From Terriglobia bacterium (GTDB lineage: Bacteria > Acidobacteriota > Terriglobia > Acidiferrales > UBA7541), in assembly GCA_020073705.1 (NCBI GenBank), contig JAIQES010000031.1, positions 1 to 51,146 of the forward strand: a stretch of DNA of 51,146 nucleotides, given 5' to 3'. A program made the position numbers and the translations under genes. This document shows, one piece after another, positions 34,935-44,201 of this stretch. Positions within the stretch are counted from its first letter, which is position 1; each line of letters starts with the position of its first letter. The notes beneath the pieces are model-generated. The model was not told where the DNA came from and made no database searches. It saw only the letters and a list, made by a program, of their open reading frames with translations.

Positions 34935-36893
34935 GTGAATCCTGAGCCGGACCTTCTAACGCCGCTGCGCCGCTACTGGGGATACGATGCGTTTCGCCCC
35001 TTGCAGGAGCGCATTGTACGAAGCTTGTTGGGAGGCCGCGATACTTGCGTCGTGATGCCAACTGGCGGAGGGAAATCGCTGTGCTATCAGTTGCCGGCGG
35101 CGATGCTGTCGGGGCAAACCGTCATCGTTGTTTCGCCTTTGATCGCGCTGATGCAAGACCAGGTGGCAGCGCTCGCGCAAATGGGGATTCCAGCGGCACT
35201 GCTCAACAGCTCTCTCTCGGTGGTAAAGCAATCGCAAGTCATAGACAAAGCGCGCGCGGGCGAGTATCGCCTCTTGTATCTTTCGCCGGAGCGGTTGGCG
35301 CGTGAGGAAACGCTCGATTGGATGCAAGGTATTTCAATATCGTTCTTCGCCATCGACGAGGCGCACTGCATTTCGGAGTGGGGGCACGAGTTTCGGCCGG
35401 ACTACCGCCAATTGAGCCGCCTGCGAGTCCATTTTCCCGACCGCCCCATCGCGGCCTTTACAGCGAGCGCCACGCAGCGCGTGCGGCATGACATCATTCA
35501 TCAGCTTCAACTGCGCGATCCCGATAAATACATCGCCAGCTTCCACCGGCCCAATTTGCGCTACGTCGTGAGGGCTTGCGACGGGCGCTCGCAGCTGGAC
35601 CTGCTCGTCAGCGCTCTGCGGAGCTACAAGGAAGGAAACATCATTGTCTATGCGCCCACGATTGCCAAGGTGGAATCGACGGCGGATTTTCTTCAGGGGA
35701 AGGGAATTCCCGCCATTGCCTATCACGGCCAGATGGAGGCCGGCGAGCGGAGGCGCAATCAGGAGCGCTGGATGTCGGACGAAGTGCGCGTGCTGGTCGG
35801 CACAATTGCTTTCGGTCTCGGCATCAATAAAGCCGCTGTGCGCGCCGTGATTCATCTTTCGCTGCCGAAATCGATCGAGCAGTATTACCAGGAGGCGGGA
35901 CGCGCCGGCCGCGACGGTCTCCCGGCCGATTGCGTTCTTCTGTGGCAGAAGCGCGACGCTGGCCTGCTGGCGCACTTCATCGGCCAGATCATCGATCCCG
36001 AGGAGAAAGAGCGCGGCTGGCAGCGTTATCACGAAATTCGCGGCTTCGTCGAATCGAAAATCTGCCGGCACCGGCGGATCTGCACGCACTTCGGCGAGAC
36101 GCCGAAGTGGCAGACCTGCAATGCGTGCGACGTCTGCGGCTCCGAGCCGGACTGGCTCTCCGTGCCCGAAGAGACGGCGCCGCCAAAGAGATCCAAGTCC
36201 AGACGGCGAAAAGTGGAACAGCAGCGGCATGAGATCAAATTTACGACGCGCCCAGCCGCCTCGGTGCAGCAGAAACAGGCGCGAGGCCCGAAGGAGAGCG
36301 CTGCTTCGGAAATCGATCCTGAACTACGTGAATATCTTCGGGAGTGGCGCAGAGACACGGCGAAGCAGCAGAACAGCCCCGCGTACATTGTCATGCATGA
36401 CACCACTCTGGACGAGATCTGCCGGAGCCGCCCCAGCTCGCTTGCCGGGTTGCTGCAAGTTTCCGGTATCGGCGAGCGCAAAGCAGAGTTGTACGGGCGA
36501 CCGATACTGGATGCGCTGAGGCGATTTCGCGGTGGCGCCCGCGCCGCTGTGGTGCCGGAGAAAAGGCTTAAGCCCGCCGAAGAGACGGTGCGGTTGCTTG
36601 CGGAAGGGCGCACCCTAGACGAGATCGCCAGGATTCGTGGCCGGCAGCGACCGACCATCGTCAGCATGGTCTCGGATCTTGTGGAACGCGGAGAAGTGAA
36701 GTTTCAGCCGGGCTGGGTGGATCAAGAAAAACAGGCAAGGATCGAAGATGCCTGCACGCGTCTTGGTTTCGGTAAGCTTACTCCGCTCAAGAATGTTCTT
36801 CCGCCGGAAATCACATTCGAGGAGATTAGGCTCGTCGTTGCGCGACTACGCCGGCAGCAAAGCAATTCTCGGGAAAACGCATCTGATTCATAA
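34935..36893 (+). CDS. recQ: ATP-dependent DNA helicase RecQ
   Basis: 652 aa, GTG start. The superfamily 2 helicase core has Q-motif FRPLQERIV, Walker A MPTGGGKS, the DEAH box IDEAHCISEWGHEFRP, motif III AFTASAT, motif V (TIAFGLGINKAAVRAVIH) and motif VI QEAGRAGRDG. The zinc-binding Cys set (CRHRRICTHFGETPKW, then CNACDVCG) follows. The C-terminus has an HRDC domain (EICRSRPSSLAGLLQVSGIG) and an extra helix-turn-helix (LAEGRTLDEIARIRGRQRPT) as in HTH_40-bearing RecQs. Acts in recombination repair and fork rescue. Housekeeping-like gene, convergent with fmt. Confidence 0.93.
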   Translation: MNPEPDLLTPLRRYWGYDAFRPLQERIVRSLLGGRDTCVVMPTGGGKSLCYQLPAAMLSGQTVIVVSPLIALMQDQVAALAQMGIPAALLNSSLSVVKQSQVIDKARAGEYRLLYLSPERLAREETLDWMQGISISFFAIDEAHCISEWGHEFRPDYRQLSRLRVHFPDRPIAAFTASATQRVRHDIIHQLQLRDPDKYIASFHRPNLRYVVRACDGRSQLDLLVSALRSYKEGNIIVYAPTIAKVESTADFLQGKGIPAIAYHGQMEAGERRRNQERWMSDEVRVLVGTIAFGLGINKAAVRAVIHLSLPKSIEQYYQEAGRAGRDGLPADCVLLWQKRDAGLLAHFIGQIIDPEEKERGWQRYHEIRGFVESKICRHRRICTHFGETPKWQTCNACDVCGSEPDWLSVPEETAPPKRSKSRRRKVEQQRHEIKFTTRPAASVQQKQARGPKESAASEIDPELREYLREWRRDTAKQQNSPAYIVMHDTTLDEICRSRPSSLAGLLQVSGIGERKAELYGRPILDALRRFRGGARAAVVPEKRLKPAEETVRLLAEGRTLDEIARIRGRQRPTIVSMVSDLVERGEVKFQPGWVDQEKQARIEDACTRLGFGKLTPLKNVLPPEITFEEIRLVVARLRRQQSNSRENASDS

Positions 36894-36929
36894 CCCTGGG
36901 TTGCGGCTCAAGAGTTTTTCCGCAGACTG

Positions 36930-37868
36930 CTAAACAAAGTGGTCGCCAGGAACCAGGCGCGCACCGTTTGCGAATTCCCGCGCGAGGATCCGCTTGCGCC
37001 CCTCGAGTTGCACCGATTCCAGCCGCAAACAAGTCCCTTCACCGCACACCACATACACATCCTTGGTTGAATGAACGATTTCTCCCGGAGCCATGTGGCC
37101 CTCGGCGGCCGCGCCTCTCTCCGGCCGCCCCCATAGATGGCACGTTTGCCCACGAAATGTGGTATACGCCCCTGGCCACGGAGCAAAACCGCGAATGCGG
37201 TTGTAGATTTGCCGGGCGGTGCGCAACCATTCGATCCGGCCATCGTCCTTTTTCAAAATCGGAGCATAACAGGCCGCTTGAGGATCTTGAGGTCGAGGAG
37301 AGATCTCTCCACGGTCAAGCTGCCAAAGCGAATCGACAACAAGCCCAGCGCCCATCTCGCTCATGCGCGCGGCCAGTTCCGGGGCAGTTTCGTCCGGACC
37401 GATTTCCAATTCACGTTGCAGGAGAATCGGGCCTGTATCCATTCCCGCGTCAATCTGCATCGTCGTGAGTCCGGTGACGCTCTCCCCGTTGGCTATGGCC
37501 CAATGGATGGGCGCCGCACCGCGATAGCGCGGCAGCAGCGATGCGTGCAAGTTAATCCAGCCGAGTCGGGGAATTGTTAGCAGCCGTGCCGGAACGATTT
37601 GCCCGTAAGCAATAATCACAACCGCGTCGGGCGCGACCCGTTGCAGGAATTCCTGCGCCGGGGCTGATTTAATGGTTTCCGGCTGATAGACGTGCAAGCC
37701 GGCTTCGATCGCGGCTTCTTTGACCGGAGAATCGCTGACATGCTGCCCACGGCCGCGCGGCCGGTCGGGCTGCGTGACGACGGCCTCAACGGAGATATTG
37801 GTTTCAGCGGCAAGCCGCCGGAGTGAGGGTACGGCGAATTCCGGCGTGCCACAAAAGACAATACGCAT
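36930..37868 (-). CDS. fmt: Methionyl-tRNA formyltransferase
   Basis: 312 aa from ATG 37868 (a GTG at 37877 is the alternative). Begins MRIVFCGTPEFAVPSLRRL, with the folate/catalytic segment (IIAYGQIVPARLLTIP), HASLLPRYRGAAPIHWAI with catalytic His and the SLLPR loop, and GLTTMQIDAGMDTGPIL. Formylates initiator Met-tRNA using 10-formyl-THF. It follows def by 23 bp, the usual def-fmt pairing for N-terminal formyl addition and removal. Confidence 0.95.
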   Translation of the reverse strand: MRIVFCGTPEFAVPSLRRLAAETNISVEAVVTQPDRPRGRGQHVSDSPVKEAAIEAGLHVYQPETIKSAPAQEFLQRVAPDAVVIIAYGQIVPARLLTIPRLGWINLHASLLPRYRGAAPIHWAIANGESVTGLTTMQIDAGMDTGPILLQRELEIGPDETAPELAARMSEMGAGLVVDSLWQLDRGEISPRPQDPQAACYAPILKKDDGRIEWLRTARQIYNRIRGFAPWPGAYTTFRGQTCHLWGRPERGAAAEGHMAPGEIVHSTKDVYVVCGEGTCLRLESVQLEGRKRILAREFANGARLVPGDHFV

Positions 37869-37891
37869 TGCGGTCACTCGCGCGCTGCAGA

Positions 37892-38425
37892 TTACCAGTC
37901 GCCGGTCTTCCGCAGCTTGCGGATTCGGCGCTTGATCAAGTCTCTCTTGAGCATGCTAAGGTGCTGAATGAAAAGAATGCCGTTCAAGTGATCGATCTCG
38001 TGGCAGAAGGCGCGGGCGAGCAATCCCTCGCCGTGCATCTCATACGGCTCTCCGTGGACGTTCTGTGCGCGAATGGTCACGTAGGCCGGTCGCAGAACCG
38101 AGCCGCGAAATCCCGGCAAAGAAAGACAGCCTTCCTCTTCGCGCTGGTCGCCTTCGACATGAATGATCTCAGGATTTGCAAGCACGAGCTTCGCTTCGGG
38201 ATTCTTCCCGACGCTGACATCGATCACCGAGAGCTTCTTCGAAAGGCCGATCTGCGTTGCCGCCAGACCGACGCCTTGCGCCACGTACATGGACTCGAAC
38301 ATGTCCTCGCAGAGCTTGGCGAGTTCTTCGTCGAATTTGTCCACCGGCTTTGCCGGGGACTCCAGCACCGCCGCGCCGTACTTTATAATAGGATAAATCA
38401 TCGGTTCGCCTTGCACCTGTATCAT
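37892..38425 (-). CDS. def: Peptide deformylase
   Basis: 177 aa. All three motifs are present: GVGLAATQIG (motif 1), EGCLSLPG (motif 2, metal Cys) and HEIDHLNG (motif 3, HExxH metal site). Removes the formyl group from nascent proteins, an Fe(II)/Zn metalloenzyme. GAAGG lies 4 nt before ATG 38425; ATG 38401 (MIYPIIKYG) is an almost equal alternative since family proteins often begin there. The start is 7 nt after the aroC stop, so aroC-def-fmt read as one transcript. Confidence 0.94.
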   Translation of the reverse strand: MIQVQGEPMIYPIIKYGAAVLESPAKPVDKFDEELAKLCEDMFESMYVAQGVGLAATQIGLSKKLSVIDVSVGKNPEAKLVLANPEIIHVEGDQREEEGCLSLPGFRGSVLRPAYVTIRAQNVHGEPYEMHGEGLLARAFCHEIDHLNGILFIQHLSMLKRDLIKRRIRKLRKTGDW

Positions 38426-38432
38426 GCGCCCT

Positions 38433-39602
38433 TCAGAAATCCGCGAGCTGCTGCTGATACGCCCTAAAATTGCGGAGCGTTTCGGCCAGGGAATCGCCGC
38501 CGAATTTTTCGAGCAATGATTGGGCCAGCATCAGCGACACCATCGCTTCTCCGACGACGCCTGCAGCCGGCACGACGCAGACATCGGAGCGTTCATACGC
38601 GGCGGAAATGGGCTGCTTCGTCACCATGTCGGCGGTGCCAAGCGGGCTTCGCAAGGTGGATATGGGCTTCAGGTAGCCGCGCACGATGACATCTTCGCCG
38701 TTCGTGATGCCGCCTTCGAGTCCGCCGGCTCGGTTGGTTGCGCGCGTGAATCGCTTGCCCGATGTGTCGTAACCGATCTCATCCATCACTTCGGAGCCGT
38801 ACGAGGTGGCTGCGGCAACCCCCGCGCCGATCTCAACGCCCTTCACAGCCTGGATGGACATGACCGCCTGAGCCAGCCGGCCATCGAGTTTTTCGTCCCA
38901 TTGTGCGTGCGATCCCAGACCCGTGATGACGTTGTGCGCGACCACTTCGAAGATTCCTCCAACCGTGTCACCTGCGCGGTGCACGAGGTCGACTTCAGCT
39001 TTCATGCGCGCTTCGGTGGAGGGATCCACGCAGCGGAGCGGGGAATCGAGATTTGCGCAGACGGCCTTAATTTCGCTCCACGTGGCCGCGCGCTCCAACC
39101 GCGCCTTGCCGACGGCGACCACATGGCTCAGCACGTTACACTCGAATTGCCGGAGAAGCAGCTTTGCGATCGCACCCGCTGCTACGCGCGCCGCAGTCTC
39201 TCGAGCCGATGCTCGCTCCAGGATGTAGCGGGCATCGTGGAAGTTGAATTTCATCGCGCCAGCCAGGTCTGCGTGACCCGGGCGCGGCGCGGTCAGCGGG
39301 CGTGCTTCTTCCTCGCCGGGGATATTCTCCACCGAAAGCGCCTTCTCCCAATTCGCCCAATCCCGATTATCGAGGCGCAACGCAATCGGCGCGCCGATCG
39401 TTTGCCCGTGTCGAACGCCGGCCAGAGCTTCGACGCGGTCCTTTTCGATTTTCTGGCGCCCGCCTCGCCCATAACCCAGTTGCCGGCGGTGCAGCTCCCC
39501 ATGGATGAATTCGAAGTCAATCGGCACACCCGCGGGCAAGCCGCTGATCCACGTAATCAGCGCCTGGCCATGAGATTCCCCCGCTGTGACGTAGCGAAAC
39601 AT
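38433..39602 (-). CDS. aroC: Chorismate synthase
   Basis: 389 aa. N-terminal FRYVTAGESHGQALITWISG is the first AroC signature, with RRQLGYGRGGRQKIEKDRVE and RPGHADLAGAMKF following, and FMN/EPSP-binding segments (RASARETAARVAAGAIAKL) and GEDVIVRGYLKPI later. Converts 5-enolpyruvylshikimate-3-phosphate to chorismate using reduced FMN, the last shikimate-pathway step. Being near def and fmt is a housekeeping arrangement. Confidence 0.95.
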   Translation of the reverse strand: MFRYVTAGESHGQALITWISGLPAGVPIDFEFIHGELHRRQLGYGRGGRQKIEKDRVEALAGVRHGQTIGAPIALRLDNRDWANWEKALSVENIPGEEEARPLTAPRPGHADLAGAMKFNFHDARYILERASARETAARVAAGAIAKLLLRQFECNVLSHVVAVGKARLERAATWSEIKAVCANLDSPLRCVDPSTEARMKAEVDLVHRAGDTVGGIFEVVAHNVITGLGSHAQWDEKLDGRLAQAVMSIQAVKGVEIGAGVAAATSYGSEVMDEIGYDTSGKRFTRATNRAGGLEGGITNGEDVIVRGYLKPISTLRSPLGTADMVTKQPISAAYERSDVCVVPAAGVVGEAMVSLMLAQSLLEKFGGDSLAETLRNFRAYQQQLADF

Positions 39603-39765
39603 GGAAGGCTCCGCATTCTATCGAACCCTGCACCGCGCGTAAAGCCATGAAAACAGATACCTCCTAGAACACCTGGTAAACATTCAGGATGCTTGACGCG
39701 CCCGGCGACGACCAGTACGCTGTCGGGGAACCGATCCACGTGCAAGGGGTACACTCCGGCGGCCC

Positions 39766-40593
39766 ATGGCGACGACAGATCCCAAACTTCTCGAGCCCAA
39801 CTCCATTTCGCTGGCTGAAGCTCTGATGGACGGCGCGAAACGGGCCGTCCGGGACGTCCAAGACTACTCGCTGCTGTCGGTGCGGTCACTCACGAACCTA
39901 TTTCATCCGCCATATTACATCTCCGATGTTCTGGACCAGATGGACATCATCGGCGTGGGATCGGTGCCGATTGTGGTCCTGACAGGCTTTTTCATCGGTG
40001 CAGTCATGGTGCTGCAGACGGCGGCTCAGTTTGAGCGTTTCGGCCAGACAGCGCTGACGGCTGACGTGGTGTCTCTGGCGCTGGTGCGCGAGCTCGGGCC
40101 AACCATCACGGGGTTGCTGGTCGCGGGCCGCAATTCCTCAGGCATCGCGTCCGAGCTGGGTTCGATGGTCGTGACCGAACAGGTGGACGCGATGCGCGCC
40201 ATGGGGACGGACCCGACGCGCAAGCTGGTGACCCCGCGCGTGGTCGCGACCGTATTGATGCTCCCGCTGCTGACGGCGATGGCGGACTTCGTAGGACTGA
40301 TCGGCGGTTTCATTGTGTCGCATTTCACGCTGCGGCTTGGAGCGATTGCGTTCTGGACACGCGCGCTTGATGTGCTGGTATTTTCGGACCTGATGCAGGG
40401 ACTCTCCAAGCCGCTCGTCTTTGGTTTCATCCTCGCAACGGTTGGATGCTATCAGGGTCTGACGGTGCGCGGCGGAACGCAGGGCGTCGGCCGCGCAACA
40501 ACCCAGGCGGTTGTCGTCTCCTCCGTCTTTATCCTCGTCTGCAATTTCTTCCTGACGAAATTGATGCTGTTCCTCGCGGGCCACGTTTTCTAG
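39766..40593 (+). CDS. mlaE: MlaE-type ABC lipid transport permease
   Basis: 275 aa, multi-spanning inner-membrane permease. Conserved MlaE features: VPIVVLTGFFIGAVMVLQTA, VRELGPTITGLLVAGRNSSGIASELGSM (EA-like coupling loop), VDAMRAMGTDPTRKLVTPRV and a C-terminal GVGRATTQAVVVSSVFILV. With MlaF and MlaD it forms a phospholipid transporter between inner and outer membrane. The next gene starts 100 bp later. Confidence 0.9.
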   Translation: MATTDPKLLEPNSISLAEALMDGAKRAVRDVQDYSLLSVRSLTNLFHPPYYISDVLDQMDIIGVGSVPIVVLTGFFIGAVMVLQTAAQFERFGQTALTADVVSLALVRELGPTITGLLVAGRNSSGIASELGSMVVTEQVDAMRAMGTDPTRKLVTPRVVATVLMLPLLTAMADFVGLIGGFIVSHFTLRLGAIAFWTRALDVLVFSDLMQGLSKPLVFGFILATVGCYQGLTVRGGTQGVGRATTQAVVVSSVFILVCNFFLTKLMLFLAGHVF

Positions 40594-40693
40594 ACACCTG
40601 TGCAATCGGCGCCTCACGCGGCCCGTTTCCGTCTATAATCCTCGCAGCGAATGCGCCGGGGGACTTCGGACATGGCGTGGACGCTTACTTCCA

Positions 40694-41521
40694 ATGAGCA
40701 CGGACGCGGCGAGCCAAGCGGTTCTTTCCTTCGAAAACGTACACATTGGTTTCGACCAAGGCGATGTTCTGACCGGCCTGTCGTTTTCCGTTGCGCAGCG
40801 CGAAACCAAGGTCCTGATCGGTGAAAGTGGAACGGGCAAGACCCTCACACTGAAGCTTGCCGCGGGGCTTCTCCGCCCCGATTCCGGCGTAGTGCGCGTT
40901 TTGGGACGCGATCTTTCCACAATGTCTGAAAAGGAGCTGTTGATTTTTCGCCGGCAGATCGGGTTTGTGTTTCAGGAGGGAGCGCTGTTCGATTCACTGA
41001 GCGTTGCGGACAATGTCGCCTATCGTCTGCGCGAGGCAGGTATTAAGGATAGCGAGATTGACGCGCGGGTACGGGAGGTGCTGCGGTTCGTCGAGATGGA
41101 AGACGCCATCGAGAAATTGCCAGCGGAACTCTCGGGTGGCATGAAGCGCCGCGTTTCGATTGCGCGGGCCCTGGTCAACCGGCCGCCTGTCGTGCTCTAC
41201 GATTCTCCTACTGCGGGACTCGATCCGGTGACGTCGCAGACGATCATCACGCTGATCCTGCGCCTGCGCGACACGCTGGGTGTGACGTCTCTGCTCGCGA
41301 CGCACCGCCTACAGGATGCCTTCGGCCTCGCGAATTACCGTTTTGACGGAGTGACAGGCCGCGTCGTGCCGGCCCCGCAGAACGGCAACGGTTCGCAAGC
41401 CGCGATGGGGGCGACGAACTTCGTTGTCCTGCGCGGCGGGAAAGCGTATTTTGAGGGAAGCCCGCGCACAATTGCCGATTCCCGCGATGAATATTTGCAA
41501 CGCTTCTTGTTGCAAGCCTGA
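40694..41521 (+). CDS. mlaF: MlaF-type ABC lipid transport ATPase, Ser in Walker B
   Basis: 275 aa. Walker A GESGTGKT, Q-loop FQEGALFDSLSV (characteristic MlaF), signature LSGGMKRRVSIARAL, H-loop LATHRLQDAF. The Walker B reads VVLYDSPTAGLDP: the residue after the Asp, normally the catalytic Glu, is Ser. The downstream D-loop is intact. Related lipid ATPases usually read D-E-P; whether Ser is normal in this lineage needs an alignment. The C-terminus carries a long extension after the H-loop. The stop is separated from a possible MlaD start by 0 bases (TGA-ATG), but the likelier MlaD start is 36 nt on. Confidence 0.88.
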   Translation: MSTDAASQAVLSFENVHIGFDQGDVLTGLSFSVAQRETKVLIGESGTGKTLTLKLAAGLLRPDSGVVRVLGRDLSTMSEKELLIFRRQIGFVFQEGALFDSLSVADNVAYRLREAGIKDSEIDARVREVLRFVEMEDAIEKLPAELSGGMKRRVSIARALVNRPPVVLYDSPTAGLDPVTSQTIITLILRLRDTLGVTSLLATHRLQDAFGLANYRFDGVTGRVVPAPQNGNGSQAAMGATNFVVLRGGKAYFEGSPRTIADSRDEYLQRFLLQA

Positions 41522-41557
41522 ATGATGGTTGGTGGAATTTGTGAGGAGGAGGCGAAG

Positions 41558-42643
41558 ATGGCGCAACACAAGCAAGTGAGTTGGACCGAGCTGCGTGTGG
41601 GACTATTCGTACTGGCGGCAACAGTCTTATTGGTTTTGGTGATCTTCTACGTAACCGGCGCAGGGGCGCTTGGGCCGAAGTACCGCCTGCACGCCTTCCT
41701 CCCCGAGGTGGATGGCCTCACCGTGGGCGCGCCGGTGCGCCTGGACGGACTCGAAATCGGGAATGTGGAAAACATTGTCGTCGGGCTGCCGAAACCAGGG
41801 GAGCAGCCCACGCGGCAACGCAACATCCGAGTCGATATGCGAATCCAAAAGCGATACCAGGACTATATTCGCTCCGACTCCAGCGCCGGGCTCATCACCG
41901 AGGGGTTGCTCGGGAACCGCTATGTGGATATTGATCGGGGTTTCGTCGGCAATAAGCTGCAGAACGACCAAGAAATTACCGGACGCGAGGAAAAAGCCCT
42001 GAAGGCCGTCGTTGAGCGCAGCGCCGATCTATTGACGAACCTGAGCGCGATCACGCAACAGGCCAGCGAAGTCCTGGATGGCATCAAGGAAGGGCGCGGC
42101 TCGCTGGGTAAATTCCTCGTGGACGAGGAGGCCTATGATCGCCTCAACAGTTCGCTCGGGAATCTCGATCGCATGATGGCTGATGCGGAGGCGGGCAAGG
42201 GAACGCTTGGCAAGCTGGTGACGAACGACGAAATGTATGACCGTGTGAATTCCGTCGCAGGCCGCGCCGATAACATACTTGAAGCCGTGCAAACCAAGCA
42301 GGGTACGCTTGGGAAACTGGTCTATGAACCGGAAATCCACGATAGCGCCAAAAAGTTGATCGATAATGGCAATGCGGTCTTTGCGGACGTGCGCGCCGGC
42401 AAGGGCACGCTTGGCAAGCTCGCCACCGATGACTCATTATTCCTGCAATACCGCCAAGTGGGCGAAAACCTCTCCAGCGCGACGGCGAAGCTAAATGAAA
42501 ATCAGACCACGGCTGGCAAGTTTTTCAGCGACCCGAAATTCTACGACAACATGTCGGGTCTCATGGGAGACATGCGCCTGTTGGTTGGCGATTTCCGGAA
42601 GGATCCGAAGAAATTCCTGCACGTGAAGTTTGCGATCTTCTAG
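41558..42643 (+). CDS. mlaD: MlaD-type MCE protein with five 34-residue repeats
   Basis: 361 aa from ATG 41558 (GAGGAGGAGG 5 nt upstream). One N-terminal membrane anchor (LFVLAATVLLVLVIFYVTG) precedes the MCE beta-barrel (YRLHAFLPEVDGLTVGAPVR, LDGLEIGNV, AGLITEGLLGNRYVDID). The C-terminal ~180 residues contain five consecutive 34-residue units starting G-K-G-T-L-G-K-L, likely a helical needle or tunnel that crosses the periplasm. Ends in KKFLHVKFAIF. Presents lipid to the MlaE/MlaF complex; no mlaC or mlaA homologue adjoins. Confidence 0.9.
   Translation: MAQHKQVSWTELRVGLFVLAATVLLVLVIFYVTGAGALGPKYRLHAFLPEVDGLTVGAPVRLDGLEIGNVENIVVGLPKPGEQPTRQRNIRVDMRIQKRYQDYIRSDSSAGLITEGLLGNRYVDIDRGFVGNKLQNDQEITGREEKALKAVVERSADLLTNLSAITQQASEVLDGIKEGRGSLGKFLVDEEAYDRLNSSLGNLDRMMADAEAGKGTLGKLVTNDEMYDRVNSVAGRADNILEAVQTKQGTLGKLVYEPEIHDSAKKLIDNGNAVFADVRAGKGTLGKLATDDSLFLQYRQVGENLSSATAKLNENQTTAGKFFSDPKFYDNMSGLMGDMRLLVGDFRKDPKKFLHVKFAIF
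42092..42601 (+). repeat. Five 102-bp in-frame repeats within mlaD
   Basis: Repeat units begin at 42092, 42194, 42296, 42398 and 42500, exactly 102 bp (34 codons) apart. Each opens with a G-x-G-T/S-L-G-K-L-like segment (last unit N-Q-T-T-A-G-K-F) and an acidic then Y/H-D turn, followed by helical residues. The DNA is diverged, so spacing is kept by selection on protein structure rather than recent duplication. Confidence 0.9.
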
Positions 42644-42742
42644 CGGGGCGTTTGGTGAGATCGTCTTGTGGGTCGCGGTTTCCGTGGTGAACGCAAACGA
42701 ACCATCAGCCGCGATTTGCAAGGACCTTAAAAAACAGGAGCC

Positions 42743-44083
42743 TCAGCCTCTGAAGCGATCCATAACCCAGCGCCGGAGGCGCTGAACGGAATCCGGCAGC
42801 AGAAAAACGGAATAAAAGGTCGCAGCGAGGGTCATTATGGCGCCAGCCAGGAAAATCTGAGCGGCGTTGAGATGCGCGAACGAGGAAAGTGCAAAATACA
42901 CTCCAGCGGCAAGAAAGATGCCGACAAACGACAGTAGGCTCGATGCAGCGATGACTCCGCCCCTGTGCTCAGGTGCAGGTCGGTGCTGGATTAGCGCGTT
43001 GAGAGGAACTGCGTAGAACCCTCCGAAAAATCCGAGCAATGCCAGATCGGACCGGACCTGCCAGATACTTAGTCCGCTCCGCGACACGAGAAAACCGAAG
43101 ACGGTTACCCCCAGGGCGCCCAGCGGAACGAGGCCGTACTCGATGGTTCCGAAGGACAAATAGCCCGCCGCAAGGCTTCCGATGCCAATGCCGAGGCCCA
43201 CGGCGGCTTGCAGGTAGCTGATTTGTGTTTCATCCACGCGCAGTATGTCATGCCCGTAAATTACGATGACAAATTGAAGCAGCGCGGCCAGAAACCAGAT
43301 GTACATGTTGCCCGCGACCGCCCATGCCAGGACGCGATCCTGCACGATGATGCGAAGCTGGCCGCCGAAATCGGCGAAGGGATTCGCCCGGAACCGCCGC
43401 GCAGGGTCGGCGGCACGCACACGTGAAATACCGAAGCTCGCGGCGAGGCCGGACAGCGTGAATGCGAGAAGAATCACGCCGGACCAGACCTGCCGGCCGC
43501 GAAATGCGGCCGCCAGAAATCCGCTCGCCATAGTGGCCGTAATTGCCGCCAGGAACGTGCCGAGTTCGATGACGCCGTTTCCCCAGGAAAGTTCCTTTGG
43601 GGGAAGCAACTCCGGCAGGAGACCGTACTTTGACGGGGCAAACAAGGCGCCTTGTGTGCTGATCAGGAAGACGGCGGCAGCTTCCATGGGAAGATGGCCG
43701 ATGGCGAGCGCGATCAGAGCAAAAGTCATCATGCCGGCTTCAAAGATCTTAGTGCCGATCGTGACCGAGCGCTTGCTGTAGCGGTCAGCGAAATACCCTC
43801 CCGCCATGGCGAAGATGATGAATGGGAGTGCGAACAGGCTGCCCACCAGCAGAACAAGCCGGTCGCGGACGATGGAAGGGAAATTACGTTCGACGATCAG
43901 ATAAATGACCAGGAATTTCAGCGCGTTGTCGTTGAAGGCCCCTTGAAATTGCGTGACGATCAGACTCCAGAACCCAAAGCGCCAGTTGGCGGCAGGCGCG
44001 GGCGCAACCCGTGGAAAAACATCTGCTCGAACTCCTGCTGCGGTTTCACTCGGCGGGACTGATGGGTTTTCCGGCATCGACAT
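42743..44083 (-). CDS. MFS transporter, LplT-like (lysophospholipid transporter type)
   Basis: 446 aa from ATG 44083; a TTG at 44161 would add 26 residues with no ribosome site. The first helix region contains FWSLIVTQFQGAFNDNALKFL, typical of LplT and the transporter half of Aas, followed by MFS loop GGYFADRYSKRS, APSKYGLLPELLPPKELSWGN and twelve helices. LplT brings lysophospholipids inward for reacylation; an acyltransferase partner is not adjacent, though the mla operon next door is also lipid-related (context supports, not proves). Confidence 0.8.
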   Translation of the reverse strand: MSMPENPSVPPSETAAGVRADVFPRVAPAPAANWRFGFWSLIVTQFQGAFNDNALKFLVIYLIVERNFPSIVRDRLVLLVGSLFALPFIIFAMAGGYFADRYSKRSVTIGTKIFEAGMMTFALIALAIGHLPMEAAAVFLISTQGALFAPSKYGLLPELLPPKELSWGNGVIELGTFLAAITATMASGFLAAAFRGRQVWSGVILLAFTLSGLAASFGISRVRAADPARRFRANPFADFGGQLRIIVQDRVLAWAVAGNMYIWFLAALLQFVIVIYGHDILRVDETQISYLQAAVGLGIGIGSLAAGYLSFGTIEYGLVPLGALGVTVFGFLVSRSGLSIWQVRSDLALLGFFGGFYAVPLNALIQHRPAPEHRGGVIAASSLLSFVGIFLAAGVYFALSSFAHLNAAQIFLAGAIMTLAATFYSVFLLPDSVQRLRRWVMDRFRG

Positions 44084-44165
44084 TCGCGTGGGACTCGGTG
44101 TGGAAAGGGCCGGGTCCGTCTGCGCCGTGCGAAGTGTAGTCAGAGAGATGCTTTCCGGCAAGTCT

Positions 44166-44193
44166 TTGGCAAGTTGCGCGTGTCGTGTAGAAT
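44166..44193 (+). promoter_or_regulatory. Sigma-70-like promoter of tRNA-Leu
   Basis: TTGGCA (44166-44171) and TAGAAT (44188-44193) are 16 bp apart, and the -10 box ends 8 nt before the mature tRNA 5' end. Confidence 0.7.
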
Positions 44194-44201
44194 CTAACGG
44201 A

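Noticed and set aside
38520-39650. 376-residue plus-strand open frame opposite aroC
   Set aside because: Shadow of chorismate synthase, whose motifs are unambiguous; no ribosome site or domain.
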